DNA of 64,000 nt, taken from NCBI GenBank assembly GCA_023053575.1, contig JAKZAP010000014.1, positions 11,062,938 to 11,126,937 on the forward strand, read 5' to 3'. The position numbers were made by a program, and so were the translations under genes. The notes beneath the pieces are model-generated. The model searched no databases and was not told where the DNA came from. It saw only the letters and a list, made by a program, of their open reading frames with translations. The stretch is from Branchinecta lynchi (Eukaryota > Arthropoda > Branchiopoda > Anostraca > Branchinectidae). Every line of letters starts with the position of its first letter. Position 1 is the stretch's first letter. This document shows, piece by piece, positions 21,001 to 36,000 of the stretch.

Positions 21001-24000
21001 TTATGTTTCTGTTTCGTGAGGTAATTAATTTTACGAACGGTTGATCTGTCGATGCCAGCGAGTGAATGACAGATACATGAATTGTCGTTCAAAAATCATC
21101 TCAGCTGATGAATTACAATGTATTACTACAACGGTTTATGATGCGCCCGCAAGAATAGAGCCTACTTGCCGCGAAATACGAAATTGCGTTTCGTCGATAA
21201 ATTGACAAGTTCGGTTGGTAAAATATGCCCCCACGCACCTCCACGGAAATGTACTTTTTGCAGCAAAACACGTAGGCTGTAACTGGTCCTTCGGTTATAT
21301 TTTCATTTGCGTTACGCAAGCACTGAGATGGTGACAGATGTTTGTCGGATAGATAGGGGCTTACAAAAGTTGTTCCGTTCTCGCCAGCCTTGCAAGTTCG
21401 ACAATGCTTTAGAGAGAAACCAATGTATTTATTTAAAGGAGATCGCTAAATATTTCATTTTCTGAAAAATAGTCGCTAATTTTTAAAATACCAAAGAAAG
21501 GCACATAAGTCTTTAATCTGTGTAGTGCTGATAATTCAGTGTCGATCACACATTTTCTGCTGAATTATGTTTCTGTTTCGTGAGGTAATTAATTTTACGA
21601 ACGGTTGATCTGTCGATGCCAGCGAGTGAATGACAGATACATGAATTGTCGTTCAAAAATCATCTCAGCTGATGAATTACAATGTATTACTACAACGGTT
21701 TATGATGCGCCCGCAAGAATAGAGCCTACTTGCCGCGAAATACGAAATTGCGTTTCGTCGATAAATTGACAAGTTCGGTTGGTAAAATATGCCCCCACGC
21801 GCCTCCACGGAAATGTACTTTTTGCAGCAAAACACGTAGGCTGTAACTGGTCCTTCGGTTATATTTTCATTTGCGTTGCGCAAGCACTGAGATGGTGACA
21901 GATGTTTGTCGGATAGATAGGGGCTTACGAAAGTTGTTCCGTTCTCGCCAGCCTTGCAAGTTCGACAATGCTTTAGAGAGAAAGCACAGTATTTATTTAA
22001 AGGAGATCGCTAAATATTTCATTTTCTTATGCCCGTTAGAAGAGATATTTTTGAGACTAACATAGCTTTAGAATTCTACTATGCTAAAGGGAATGAGCAG
22101 CATTTTCGCTGCGGTAGATGGTTATATTCCGACAAATCGAATGGCTCATTTGTGTTTTGATCTATCTCTGGCTGGATCAGATGACAACAAAATTAAACAT
22201 TAATGCAAGGACAGGTGTGCAGTCCTTGTAGTTGGGCATGCGTATCGTATTAACTGTGGGCATGGTTATGAAAGTTATTTCCTAACTTTGCATTCATTGC
22301 CTAGCCTAGTGCCTCCATCACAAGGTGCTGACTACTCAGATATGCAGTGAGCCCTAAGTAGCGTAACAGTTGTGTCATTCCTGTGTTGGCATTCCTCCTC
22401 TTAAGTCCCTAGGTCCTCTCAGCTGATAGGTTATGGCACTTGCAGCCTTCGGCCCAAGTTGTGATTATCGCTCGTTTCTTCGTCGGTCAGTCGGCTAGGA
22501 AGATTGATGGCTACATGACAAATACAAAACCTTAGTACATTACACTAACATAGTACCAGCAGTACTGAAAGGCAATTTATGCGTTTATCACACAAACAAA
22601 CATTCAAACTTGCCGTGGTTTATCGCCTTCACCGCATAAACAAATGGTCGGCAAGACAAAACAAAGCGAAACTCTTGGCATTCGTTCCAGCTCCATCGTT
22701 CGAACCACGATATGACGGGAAGTCATCCGTATGGGAAGGAGAAAGCTTCGCGATCGTCTGCCCGGATTCCAATCCATCAGGCGCCCCAGCTTCAGTGGTC
22801 GAAGAACGGGATGATTTTTGTTCCCAGCGAACGAGCGGCTTTTCTGGAATACGAACCCTCCTCCGTCCGTCATCCCTCGCTGCTGATGAATACCAAACCA
22901 CGGGGGAATGAACACAAGCTGAAAACGGCCAGCGTTGGTAAACCACTGGAGTATGTCATTGAAGAGAGCATTACTGAGAATCAGGAAGAGGGCCAGTTTC
23001 TTCTCAGTAAATTAACGATTTTCACTGCGAAGCTGAGCGACAGTGGGACGTACCGTTGTATGGAGAGCCCGCACGTAGGGCACAGTCTAATGGTGCTGAC
23101 GGACAGTCCGCAAGTTGGTGTGTGAAGGTGTGGAGTGACCCGGTTCCTTTTTACGTTTGTTCTTTTACAACTTGATGAGGACTATGTCTTCATGAGTTCC
23201 GAGTGTCGTGTCCCTCTGATGTTTCTTCTGTAGCTTGCCACGACTTGTAGCCATTTGCAGTAGTTCGTTGTCCGTAGCATTGAGTAGGATCATTTACTTG
23301 AATGTTCGAGTCAGTTTGTCTTACCCTGCTGTATCTAATCAGTATTATTAGTTGATTTCGTCAGTAGGCTTAAAGTTTAACAGAATAGGGCCGAGATATG
23401 ACAGTCTAGGATCCATCACTTATTCACTTGAATAGGCATGAAGGTGCGATGAAAATGTGCCACTTCGTTTCTCGGCTATTCATGTAATTGGCATTCATCG
23501 AATTAACTTTTTCTTTGAGATTGCGGTACGTCTTTGTCCCTGTACCTCTGTGCTTGAAACATTTAGCAACTGCAACCGCTTCATTAGCCATTGCAATGCA
23601 CATTTTAGTTTAAATTCAAATTCTCCGCGTCTGGATGGATATGTCTTTTCGGCCCAGCAGTGCATAATCTTATCTTTACTACCCAAGATGAATGAATCTA
23701 AAGTCCCTTAGCAGAGCCTAATAATTAGGTGTGTTCAAATTAAGATAGCTAAAATCTGCGGACTTTTCAGTTAAATTTTAACCGGTCCATCGCAAATCCG
23801 TCATTTATGGGATCCCGAAACGTATTTGTATTTGTACGTATTTTGTGACGGGATAATTATATGATTTTGTAAAAGTTGTCCGTCTGTTAGCACGATAACT
23901 TTAGAAGGCAAACTTTAGAATAACTTGGCATGAGGACTCTTTAGGTCAAGATACAGTTCAAGTTCGAAGATGGGTTCTGTAGCTTTGTATTTGGGGGTGG

Positions 24001-27000
24001 GGTTTCAAATTGAGGGACGATATATTCTTTAAAAGCTAATGAGATAGTCGATTTAGGGGTAAGGAGACATGCTGAATCCGAATATGAAAATTATTATTCA
24101 CCCGGAATCCGGCAAAACCCGGAAAATTTGTGACAAGTAAAAGTTTAGTCTGAAGTTGATTGGGGCAAGGGGGCCCAGTTTTATGTGAGGGTGTACCAGT
24201 GTTTTACTGGGTGTTTTCAAGTGTTTCGATGCAAGAACATGTAGTATTTCATTTGATCAAAATACAGGTCAGCTCGTAGATCGGCGCCGCACCCCTGTTA
24301 CTAGGGTCGGGGCAGGGTAATACAAATCTTGCACGCAGAAAATGTCTATTCAAGGCGCTTGGGGTTTCGTTTAGGGGTAAAAAGACACATTGAACCGATA
24401 TATCTACTGTTTTTCTGTCAGAGCGATGCTTAGGATGTAATATGACTGTTTTCTTCATATCGTCAGAATACTGTAATTCGGCATCAAACTTTGTGAATGT
24501 GTTTCGAGTATCAGATTCTTATCTTGTTATTTCCAGATGATTTCGACGATGATAAGACTCAAGTAGTGAAGTTTGGCTACCCATTCCATCTCAACTGCAA
24601 CGTTACTAAAGACCCAGTCAAATGGTACGAATCTTTCCGATTCCCTTCTTAGCTGTTACGGTTCGAATACGCCGCTGTTTTTTTTTTGTTAAGTTGCCTA
24701 CCCGCCCTCCTTCCACAGAACACCTAAATTGTAATTTTCAGTTATTTTAGGGATCCCAAAACGTAAGTGGAGGGATACCTATGACATCGCAAAAGTTGTC
24801 TGTCCGTCCGTCTGTAAGCATGATAACTCTCGAAGGGAATGAGATATTTTGATGAAACTTGGTGTGAGGATTGTTTGGGTCAAGAGTAAGATCGAGTTCG
24901 TAGATGGGCTTTGTAGCCCTATATTGGAGAGTGGGGGAGGGGGTTTAAATAGGGGCAAGCAAAATATTTTTAAACAGATAATGAGACAGTCGACTATGGG
25001 GTAAGAACACGATGGTGGAAACCATTTTCTCGCCGGACAAGTAGTTCGCCCGGAATCCGGCCAAAACCGGAAAGTTTGTTAAAAGTTAAAGTTTTATTTG
25101 AAGTTGATTGGATGTTCGGTTTACGGGTAGGAAGACATGCTGAACACGATGGTGAAAATAATTTTCTCGCCGGGCAAGTAGTTCGCCCAGAATCCGGCCA
25201 AAACCGGAAAATTGTTAAAAGTATTTGTAGATGATTAGATATCCGATTTAGGGGTAAGAAAAGATGCTGAATCCGTGTATGACAGTCATTTTGTAGCCGG
25301 ATATATAGTTCGCCCGGAATCCGGCTGGAACCGGAAAATTTGTTTTAAGTTAAATTTTAATTTGAAGTTGATTAGATGTTCGATATAGGGGAAAGAAGAA
25401 ACGCTGAGCGAGACGGTGAGTCCGATTTTAGCTTTTTTCTTTTTTTTTTGCCGGACAGGTAGTTTTTTGCCGGACAGCGGAATTAGGCCGAAACCGGGAA
25501 ATTCGCAGAAGTAAGGCAGGAAGTTTTCGTCAAAACAGATATGACTTACAGGGGTAAACACCAACATGCTGAATCCATATCTGAACTTGGTTTTCTCAGA
25601 TGATTAGCTTTTTGGCCTTAATCTGTTTCTGATTTTAATAGTAAAAATGTTCAAGGAGTCTGGCGAAGACTGGATCTGGCGTAGACAAGAGCCAGTTGTC
25701 TGGATCAAATATTGAATTTTTGATCCCATCGAAACCTTTGGTCTTGTTTTGATTTTTGCAGCCACGCGTCACTTTTAGGATCTTTCAGTATTTCCAAATA
25801 TGCCGCTTTCAGGAGTCTCACTCTAGGCAAACTTAACAATTTCTCTCAGTATAACGTATCATATTTAATTATTTATTCTTATGCTTACTCCTAACAGCCT
25901 CTTGAAATACTGCAAATACTCGGAGCTATAGAACCTTGGCTCGTCTGTGATTCATACGTGAAAATCCCCCTTGACACTACCCCTTCATTTCTGTTTGTCG
26001 AGTTGAGAACGTTTGATTAAAAAAAAATTGTTTTTATCCCTCAAGATTGATGAGTAATATGTATTCATGCCCTTACTCTTGCCCTATGTGGTGATGCGAG
26101 AAGGAAAGTATGAGTCTTTTTGTCAGCGAGTGATTGGAACTGAGTGAGTTTAGTCGGAGCGTTTTACCCACCCCCCGGTACCTGCTGTACACCTTTTCCG
26201 GGCACAGGCCGGCACCGATATTAATCAGCTGTGCCGGCACCGGATGCCTTCCATATATGATCTTGATATGATGATGGTGATGCAGTTTCATTTACGCACT
26301 TAAGAAGAGGAAAATGTGCAGTACAGACAAAGAAAAGAAAAAAATATACTGAGCTTACAAAAATGTACTAAATGCACAATATCAAAAATAAACTATATAA
26401 CATTATATTAAAATATAATAGGGAACTAACATTATATTAAAATATAATAGGGAACTAACGTTCAAACGGTTCTAAACATGCTTATTTTAATGTTCTAACA
26501 CGTGGCAACCGGCCGGGCCTCGGGCACTTGCTGTACACTTAAATCGGGAGTGGACAACTCCTCGGTATAGTCAAGAGTTGTTTGAAGTAAGAGTGTGTGG
26601 GACTGAATGGATTGTTGAGAAATGAAGGGAAAAGTTGCCAAGCTATGAAACGGTTTGGAGGGCTCCTACGGAAAGGGCTAGCTGATAAGAAAATTGTATA
26701 TTCTTGTAGTTTGAAGCATGGGTATAATGTGTGTGTTCCTTATGTTTTTTTCCCTTTGTATTGGTGCGATGACCCTTGTTTGCTTGTGTGCATTAAATCT
26801 ATCTACCTGTCCATCTGTAAAGCAAAACCACACCTCATCAGCTTAAATGTTTGACAACACTGTAAATACTAAGAGAGAGAAACAAACAAAATACTATTAT
26901 CCCTATAATTTTAGGTTTAAAGAAGACGATGAAATTGTCAAAACCGACAGAATTAACATCGACGTCGTCCATAATACACTGAGTGTTCCAAGATCCAAAC

Positions 27001-30000
27001 CTGAAGATGGTGGTGTATACAAGTGTAAGTCCAGCGACTTCGAGGATACGAAGAAGGAGTTTACTGTGCACGGTAAGCTGTTTACTTCGTTGCTCAGCTA
27101 TTCACGAAAAATCGATGTTCAAATAATAGAATTTTCCTGTGTTACCTCTATGCACCTGTATCTGTGTTGTTTGTTTGAAGAAAACGATCCACGAAAAGTA
27201 AGTGTTCACACAGTGAGCCACCTTCTTAGTGCCGATGACTGACCACTGAAAAGACGCGTTTCTACTCAGATTCAAATCATTCGCATCATAGTCGAATTTG
27301 CGTTGTGAGACGGCCGTAGATATTCTGAACGTCGTTCTGAAAGTAGTTCGCTCGGAATTCGGGAACTTGGAAGAAATAAAGCAGGAAACATCGATCAGTA
27401 TCATCAAAATAGATATAGCTTATAGAGGTATATCTGAACTTGGTTGTCTAGATGACTAGCTATTTGCTAAATTAATCTGTTTCCAAATTTCAGTAGTAAA
27501 GGAATAGAAGTCCCAATTATCTGGATCAGATATTAAATTTTGGGGATCCCATCGAAACCTTTGGTCTTGCTTTGTTTCTTTATTACCTTGAATCGCACTT
27601 GCTAGCAACAAGGTTGTGTAGCCTGTTGACGTCACCAAGTTGACACTGGATCCCTGTGGTTTGTTTCCCAGGTCTTGTCTTTCCAGTGGCAGTCTACCTA
27701 TCTCTTAAAAGAGTCTGTTGTTTTCCCCATCACTGTCTCCTCGCTAAGAGTGTTCCACAGGGGAACCCGGTTTGCAAAGAAATTGTACCGTTCCCGTTTC
27801 TTGCTGAAAGATTGCTTCAGTTTCTGTGAGTGTCCCCGCGTCCTACTGGAGGTGTCTTGTACGAGCAGCTGTTCGCAGCTATTGGTGGCGGGCAGCTTAT
27901 GGGCAAAAATCACATCCCCTCGTCGTCGCCGAAAAGTCAGCGATGCTACGTTGAGCTTTTCAAGGCTCCCTTCGTAGGGGAGATCCTTTAGTTTGCTGAT
28001 CATTTTCCTTGCTCTTCTTTGGATACTCTCTAGGAGGTTGACGTTTTCCTTGAAGTGCGGTGGATATTTTGTAAACCATTACAAAATATGTCATATAAAG
28101 TAATACAGTTCTAAAAGATTGTTTGTTTTATAATTATGTGCTGTATAATCACCAATTAGGTTACGCTTAATGAATATATCAGATTAGCGAACCTCCAGTT
28201 CGGAGTCATAGTTTGTTTTAATGACTGACTTTGTCCATTCGGTGCACTACGAATTTGTCTTCTCAGCCGGGCTCTGGACCTTTTGTTATTTAGTTTCTTA
28301 TTAAAAAGAACATGAACATGAACTTTTATACTAGGTTGGTCCAGTAAGCGAAAAAGTATCCAGAAATAACTTCGTAAAAGGTAAAACAGTTTCAATCAAA
28401 AGATTGGGCAGTTAAAAATTGATGATCCATAATCTCTCGTATATTGCCGTGCTTATTTGCCTGCCCATTTGAACACTTCAAATGTCCAGACCTCCTTATG
28501 CTTGAACCTTAGCTGGCACGATAAGAATCGTAAGGGCTTTGTAAAATTACATGACCCCCAAGCGTTACATAACAACTGAAACATGAAAAAAAATTAAGCG
28601 TTACTCTACTGGGGTGATCAGTTTGTGTCTTGTACGGTTGTGCCTACCCGTCTGTTGTCTTTTGGCCTTAAGTGTAGAATGAATATGCCTCAAAACCTCC
28701 TTTTAATGTATGATCGGTTAAAGCCAGGCTTCACCTCCCAGATTCCCAGACGTCCGGGGCCTCGCATAGTCAAGCCAACCCTTCCAGATTTTCATGATAA
28801 TGATGGAAGCAAAATTTGCTGTTCTTCAACGTATCCTAAATGTCCCCTTTACATTTCAAATATCTCGAGCATCCCAATCACAACTGCTAATTCTTTCTCT
28901 TTCCTCATTTGCATATTTACTCTGTCTCTCGAACTGATTGCCCCTATATGTCACCTTCCAGAAATCCAGAATCTGGGGTTTCCACAACCCCGGACTTCCA
29001 GACGTTTTTGGCCTGGCTTCACCTTCCAGATCCATTTCCACGAAAAGGGCTGTCTGGAATCCGGAATGAAAATCTGGAAGGTGAAGCCTGGCTTTTATAC
29101 TCGAGCTCCTGCTCCCTGTGAGTACGACAGGTCGGAAAGTGGTGAGAAACAGTATATCTTTCGAGATTTGTTTCAAGAGGAGTTTTTGTGTTACTTAATA
29201 GAGCTTCCTGAATTTCTTCTCTATGCTCCACCAAGAGGAGTTTTCTTCCAGTTTCTCCCGTAAACATAATGTCACAAGAACTGGAAGAGTGCAACAAGTT
29301 TTGATAAAAATTTAACAGGGAGCCTCAAATCCCTCCTTTTGAAAATTATGTCCTCGGCATTACAACCGGTCTCCCAGAGCGTGTTTCCACCCTACTTACT
29401 GTAGTTACTACGCATGACGTCACGATTTTTGGATTCTTGGCGTCAAGGCTGGAACACATTTTTCTATGGCAAAGTATGCCACGGGGGTAATCCGCCCAGT
29501 GACGTTACATCGTACACTGTAAAAAGTTTCTCCGAATAAGGATGCAGTATTTGCTGCTGCGATTAATCTTATCTCAATTGGGATAAAACTAATCCGAGTT
29601 CGGGATAATTTTATCTCAGTAAAGACAAGATTAATCCCAGTAGTAAAAACTGCAAGATTTTTTTTTTTTATAGTGGAGTTACCACGCTTACTACGCTCCC
29701 GAGCATGGTAAGCAAATAGTTACTCTTAGTTACTATTTCGAGAAAGTTGGAACGGTCAGCGTAGTAACTTTTTACGAGGCTGGAACGAAAATAGTAACTA
29801 ATAGTTACTATTGTTAGAAGGGTGGAACACGCTCAAAGCTTAAGCGGGGGACTAGATTGTTCATTGAGTTGTTTTTCAGCTGGCGTAGGCCCTCACCCTT
29901 CCTAAGTAGGGACCCTGTTCCCAAGTCCCTGGGTACGGACTCATAGTTTGAGCTTAATAAAGAAAGTTAGTGTGAACTATTTCTGGAAATAACTCGAGAT

Positions 30001-33000
30001 TTGGAAATTCTTAATGGTTGATTGAGACCGAGTGAAACCACAAACTTATTAGTTACTTAAGAGTGATTTGTTCGGTGTTACTGGCTTATCAGGATTTTCG
30101 TGTTTTCTTGATAAGAAAGTCTTTGGACTTGATAAATAGCCCTATGGATTTAATTGGTCGATAGCCAAGTAATTAGTGGGGAAATTTGTCGAGCTCGGAA
30201 TTCGGAGCTATAGTGCCTCGAGTCAACAAGTAATCGAGCTTTTCCCTCTATTGGAATGGGGTGTCTCCCTTGACTTTAATTTTGTTGTATAATTTGAGAA
30301 TAAGTAATTCGAGCCAACTGTTTTACTGCAATACTAGTATCTTTACTAGATATAATTCATTATTAATCTCATATATTTCATTATTATTCTTGTTTGAACT
30401 TTAACTGAACAGTGAATGGACCAAATTTATTACCAAATAGCCCACAGCAGAAGAGGAATAAAATATTTGCGAAATACACAGAAACGAAACAATTAACTAA
30501 TACACTTACAAGATATGACCCGAAATAGATGATGAGATGAAACTATTTAAAGATTGGGCAGAAGAATTAGCAGGGTACGGAGAAAACTGATTACCAGTGT
30601 TCCTCTTGGACCGACGCATGGACGGCGGAACGGGAGGGGGGAATAGACGGCCGATCTGGGGACAACACTTTCTTTGCCCAGTTTAATGAGAGCCTCTTCA
30701 TATGAAGTCTTTTAATGTCCCTTCCTGTGATTCCTAAAATCATGTCATATTCGGCAAAAAATAGTTTCTTATTCGCAACCTTAGATATAAGAAGAAACAA
30801 CAATTAGTTGCAAGATTACTGTCGCTATGTCACAGGTGCCACAAACAATAGATATTCTTCGCCTTGCTCTTTAAAAAAAGACTGAGCTTGGGCAACAACG
30901 AAGTGTTTCATATTCCTTCAGCCCAAGCTGCCGGCGAATCACATTGACACTGTAAACGGATACGTTAGCTGCATTTTATTGAGCTATATTTCGGCCCTTA
31001 TTAGCAAGGGTCCTCTTCAAGCTCAAGCTGGAAAATCAACTAAAAATATCTAATAAAATGAAGCTGACATATCCGTTTTGTAGTGTCAAATAAACGAAGT
31101 TTTTCCTTGTGTAAATCATTAAACAAGTTATGATGGATTGGTATCTAGTGGAACTGGTGTAATTTACCATTTCTAGCCCGTTTTTGCCGAATTTACTGGT
31201 AGGATTGCTTTGAATAATCAGCAGGGGAGAACGACACAGTTCAAGCTGTTTTTCTGATGTAATTTTGTACTTGCAGTTGAGCCTCACATCAAATTCGCAA
31301 CAAAATCTGTGAATGCCATTTTTGGCGAGAAGTTCGAGCTCAAATGTGAGGCTACAGGCTTCCCGCTTCCCGATCTGACGTGGACCAAAGGTAATCAAAA
31401 TTTTCCTAGAAGTCACGTTTGGTGAACAAACGGTCAAAACACCTAGCTCACTTTTTCGTATCATCAGGACAAGACGCTGTTCTTAGTGTGAAATAGTAGC
31501 TATAAACATGGAAGCTTGAGAGGAATGCAGCTACATGAATTTCAGACAATTTCAAAAGCCAACGTGTTGTCAATCTGCTTATTTTTCTAATTTCTCCATG
31601 ATTTGTCGTCCCTGATACTTAAAGTTTAAGTGAAAAGGGCTGGGAGAGGACAATCTAGTTACCCATCACTTATTCACTTAAATTGGCTTGAAGACCCGCT
31701 GAAATTGCGTTACTTTGTTGTTTCGCTATTCACAATAGTCGATTTTCAAATAGTGGAATTTCCGTGTGATTTGTGGTACCTCTATGCTCTTGCGTTGTAT
31801 GCCTTACGAGAAAGATTTATGATTTTTTTTTTTGTTCAGGCACTAAGCACTAGGCACCAAGCTCACCACTGCCCGCTGAAAAGCTGCGTTTGTGTTCAGA
31901 TAAGGATTTCCCACGTCATAGTAGAATTTACGTTTAGGGGACGGCCGCAGATCTTCTGAACGTCATAAATAGCAGATAAAATAAAAAAAAATCCCTTAGC
32001 AGAATCCAAATAATTCAGTGTATTCGGCTAAATGACACAAAAATACGTTGGCTTTTCACTTACACTTTAAGGATATTGTGTCCGGTAGAGACGTAATCAT
32101 TTAACTGATATTGAATTGGTGAGACCGACGACTTACCCAGGAATGCCGGTTGCAAAATATCAGAAATCTCTATAAATGCAAAACCCATTTTGGGATACCA
32201 CCATTTTAGAAAAGAAACACAGCAAAGTACGAGCTATGATAGATAGATGTTTAATGAAGCCCGTGGGCCATGAATAAAAACAAAACAAAAACCGTACATC
32301 CTTGACATTCATTATACGAGCGAACTCTTAATCACATTAAAAAACAGTACGAGTACATGTGCTGTCATATTTATCCAGTATATTTGTTGTAATATATAGT
32401 GTATATTCCTACATCAGGCTATGTAGAACACACACACTAGCGTATCGTTTCTGAGGACCTTCACTACCTGATAGCCAGCCTAACAGATCGGGATGAATAG
32501 AAATCTATGTTACTTCCAGGGTATCCAGGAATTGTGTTGCGAGAGCAACACTTTGGTTTTGTCCTCGTTTTTTTTTTTTTTTTTTTTTTTTTTTCCTATG
32601 ACTCCGATTTCATTTTATTCCTGGTAACTGAGAAGGGTCTAACCTGTGCGGTTTTTACGGAAAGTGTGGACCTTAGGCCGGATTGATGAATATGACATTA
32701 CGTTTTGGAAAGCTCCGTAGAACTCTTGCCTGGGGCCAATAAGGATGGTTTTTGCTTGTCATCGAGCCAGAGCCTACGGTTTGCGAAGTGAAGTGGAGTT
32801 GTATAGCCTATGTCAGAGAGGACTATCTGAAGTTGTGTAGCGAACCTTTCGTTTCATCAAAAGATGTTTCTGCTTTCGAGTGGAAAGCTCCGTTCTAGCA
32901 CGCAAGCAGGCAGGCACCAGTTTCAAATTGAAGATGGACTAAAATCTATAAGTGTTAAATATATGCGGCAGTTACCCGGCCCCATAGCCAACATATCTTC

Positions 33001-36000
33001 TTTGAGTGATAAATAGAAAAATCTACAGAGACAAAAAAGTGGCTTTTTCCCACGGGTCCGAAAGTGCTGCCATCTATTGTTTCTGTCCATGTCTGCGACG
33101 ATTTCAGCTGAGTTTATAATTTTTTTTTTTTGCACTTTGGTTTGTGGTAGAGTAACGGTATCAGATGTGCCTCTTAAACTTTAAAAGTTCTCTCATTGCT
33201 AAAGAAACTAGAGCTTATCCTTTGCTCCTTTCTAAGTCGTGACGTTAGAAAGTTGGCCTACGGCAAAAAAGTCAACTTTTGAACTAAGACAGGTAGAATT
33301 TTTTTTTCGACGGCAATCGATAGCCATTGATGAGCTGATCAAAGTATATGTCATCCATTTTTTGGTACAAAAATTCCTTCATGAGATACACCAGTTTGAA
33401 AATTTCAAAGGGGTTGACAACTTCATAGTAAGGTACATTGAAACCAAAAATAGGCGATACCAGTTATGATACATATAGGGGACTTTTAAGCAACAGTCGA
33501 CTGTTAGCCCATAATCATCTTCGGTAATGAGGGGTTTGCAGCTTTTGCTAGTTGGTATACCTGTTATTTGTCTCCGGTGAATTCGATGGTAAGAACAATT
33601 TGGTTGGACTTGTAAGTAATAATCGGCTGTTATGCTACAATCATCTTCTGCGATGATGGGTTTGCAGCTTTTGCTAGCTGGTGTACCCATTATTTGTTTC
33701 CGGTTAACTTAATGTATATCACGGGAGAGGGACTTGGTAAGTAGGAATCGGTTCACGAGGGGCTAGGAATTTCTGCAAATGGGTGCACATTGTATTCGAT
33801 TTCTATAAATCTGACGGTAAGAAAGTTTGTGTCGATGGTCTATCAATGTAACCGAGGATTAACTGTTTACAAAACGGATACAACCGAAAATGTAAAGCAA
33901 TGAGGTAGTTTCATAATAATTAATAGTGTCATCTATGGTATTTTAATCCTGAAAAGTTACGGATAGCTTTCTATTACCAACTAGATTATATAAGATATTG
34001 TTCCAAGTTTTCATCCGTCACGATGTCTACGATTGAAAAGGATAAAGTACAACTGACTGCAAAGTTAATTTAGTCCCTTCTTCCTATATTATTGTGTTGT
34101 TGTCTCTACAACGCTGAAGAATACCTTTTGATCATGTGATTAATTTTTTTAGAACATCCCGTTTAAAAAGCTTATGCTATAATCATCTTCAGCGAAGAGG
34201 GGCTTGCAACTTTTGATAGCTGGTATATCCATTATTTGTTTCCGGTGAATTTGATGTCAATCACGGGAGAGGGACTTGTAAGTAAGAATCGGTTCACGAG
34301 GGGCTAGAAATTTTTGAAAATTGGTGCACATTGTATTCGATTTCTGTAAATATGACAGTAAGAAAGTTTGTATCGATGGTCTATCGCTATAACCTAGGAT
34401 TAACTGTTTACGCAACGGGTACAAACGATACGGTAATGTAAAACAATAAGGTAATTTTGTAATAATTAATAGTGTCATCTATGGTATTTTAATCCTGAAA
34501 AGTTACGGATAGCTTTATAATATCAACTAGATTATATAAGATATTGTTCCAAGTTTTCATCCGTCACGATATCTACGATTGAAAAGGATAAAGTTCAACT
34601 TCGACGGCAATCGATAGCCGCTAATGAGCTGATCAAAGTATATGACATCCATTTTTTGGTAAAAAAAATTCCTTTATGAGATATACCAGTTTGAAAGTTT
34701 CAAGGGGTTGACAACTTCAGTAGTAAGGTACACACTGAAACCAAAAATAGGCGATACCAGTTGTGAGACATTTAGGGGACTTGTACGCGACAGGCGACTG
34801 TTAGCTCATAATCATCTTCGGCAATGAGGGGTTTGCAGCTCTCGCTAGTTGGCGTACCTGTCATTTGATGAAAAATTTGGTTCCCAAATGTAAAACATGC
34901 AAGGGACTTGTAAGTAATAATCGGCTGTTATGCTACACAAATCTTCAGCGATGAGGGGTTTGCAACTTTTGCTAGTCGGTGTACCCATTATTTTTATCCG
35001 GTGAACTTGATGTCTATCACGGGAAAGGGACTTGTCAGTAGAATCGGTGCACGAGGGGCTAGAAATTTGTTCAAATTGTTGCACATTGTATTCGATTTAT
35101 ATAAATCTGACGGTAAGAAAGTTTGTATCGTTGGTCTATCGCTGTAACCTAGGATTTACTGTTAACGCAACGGGTACAAACGATACTGTAATGTAAAACA
35201 AGGTAGTTTCGTAATAATTAATAGTGTCATCTATGGTATTTTAATCCTAAAAAGTTACGGATAGCTTTATAATACCAACTAGATTATATAGGATATTATT
35301 CCAAGTTTTCATCCGTCACGATGTCTACGATTGAAAAGGATAAAGTTCAACTGACTGCAAAGTCAATTTAGTCCCTTTTTCCGATATGCTTTTGTTGTGG
35401 TTAGGGCAATCGATAGCCCTTGAAGAGCTGATCAAAATATATGCCATCCATTTTTTTGAACAAAAATCCTTCATGAGATAAACCAGTTTGAAAGTTTCAA
35501 GGGGTTGACAACTTCAGGAGTAAGGTACACACTGAAACCAAAAATAGGCGATACCAGTTATGAGACATGTAAGGGACTTGTAAGCAACAGTCGACTGTAA
35601 GCAACAGTCGACTGTTAGCTCATAATCATCTTCAGCAACGAGGAGTTTAAAGCTTTCGCTAGTTGGTATACCTGTTATTTGTCTCAGGATATGTATTCGA
35701 TGGTAAGAACAATTTTGTTCCCAATTGTAAGACATGCATGGGACTTGTAAGTAATAATCGGCTTTTATGCTATAATCATCTTCAGCGATGAGGGGTTTGC
35801 AACTTTTGATAGCTGGTGTATTCATTATTTGTTTCCGGTGAATTTGATGTCAATCACGGGAGACGGACTTGTAAGTAAGATCGGTTCACGAGGGGCTAGA
35901 AATTTTTGAAAATTGGTGCACATTCTATTCGATTTCTGTAAATATGACAGTAAGAAAGTTTGTATCGATGGTCTATCGCTATAACCTAGGATTAACTGTT

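Noticed and set aside
22771..22795. A tiny intron or second acceptor explaining the Ig1 frame break (CATCAG before GCGCCCC)
   Set aside because: The Ig sequence is continuous on both sides with only one surplus base; there is no donor and no room for an intron.
22604..22946. Two minus-strand frames over basigin exon 2
   Set aside because: Antisense shadows of a strongly supported Ig exon.
28625..29263. 212-codon plus-strand frame
   Set aside because: Overlaps a TIR element, no domain, low-complexity composition, no splice or start context worth defending.
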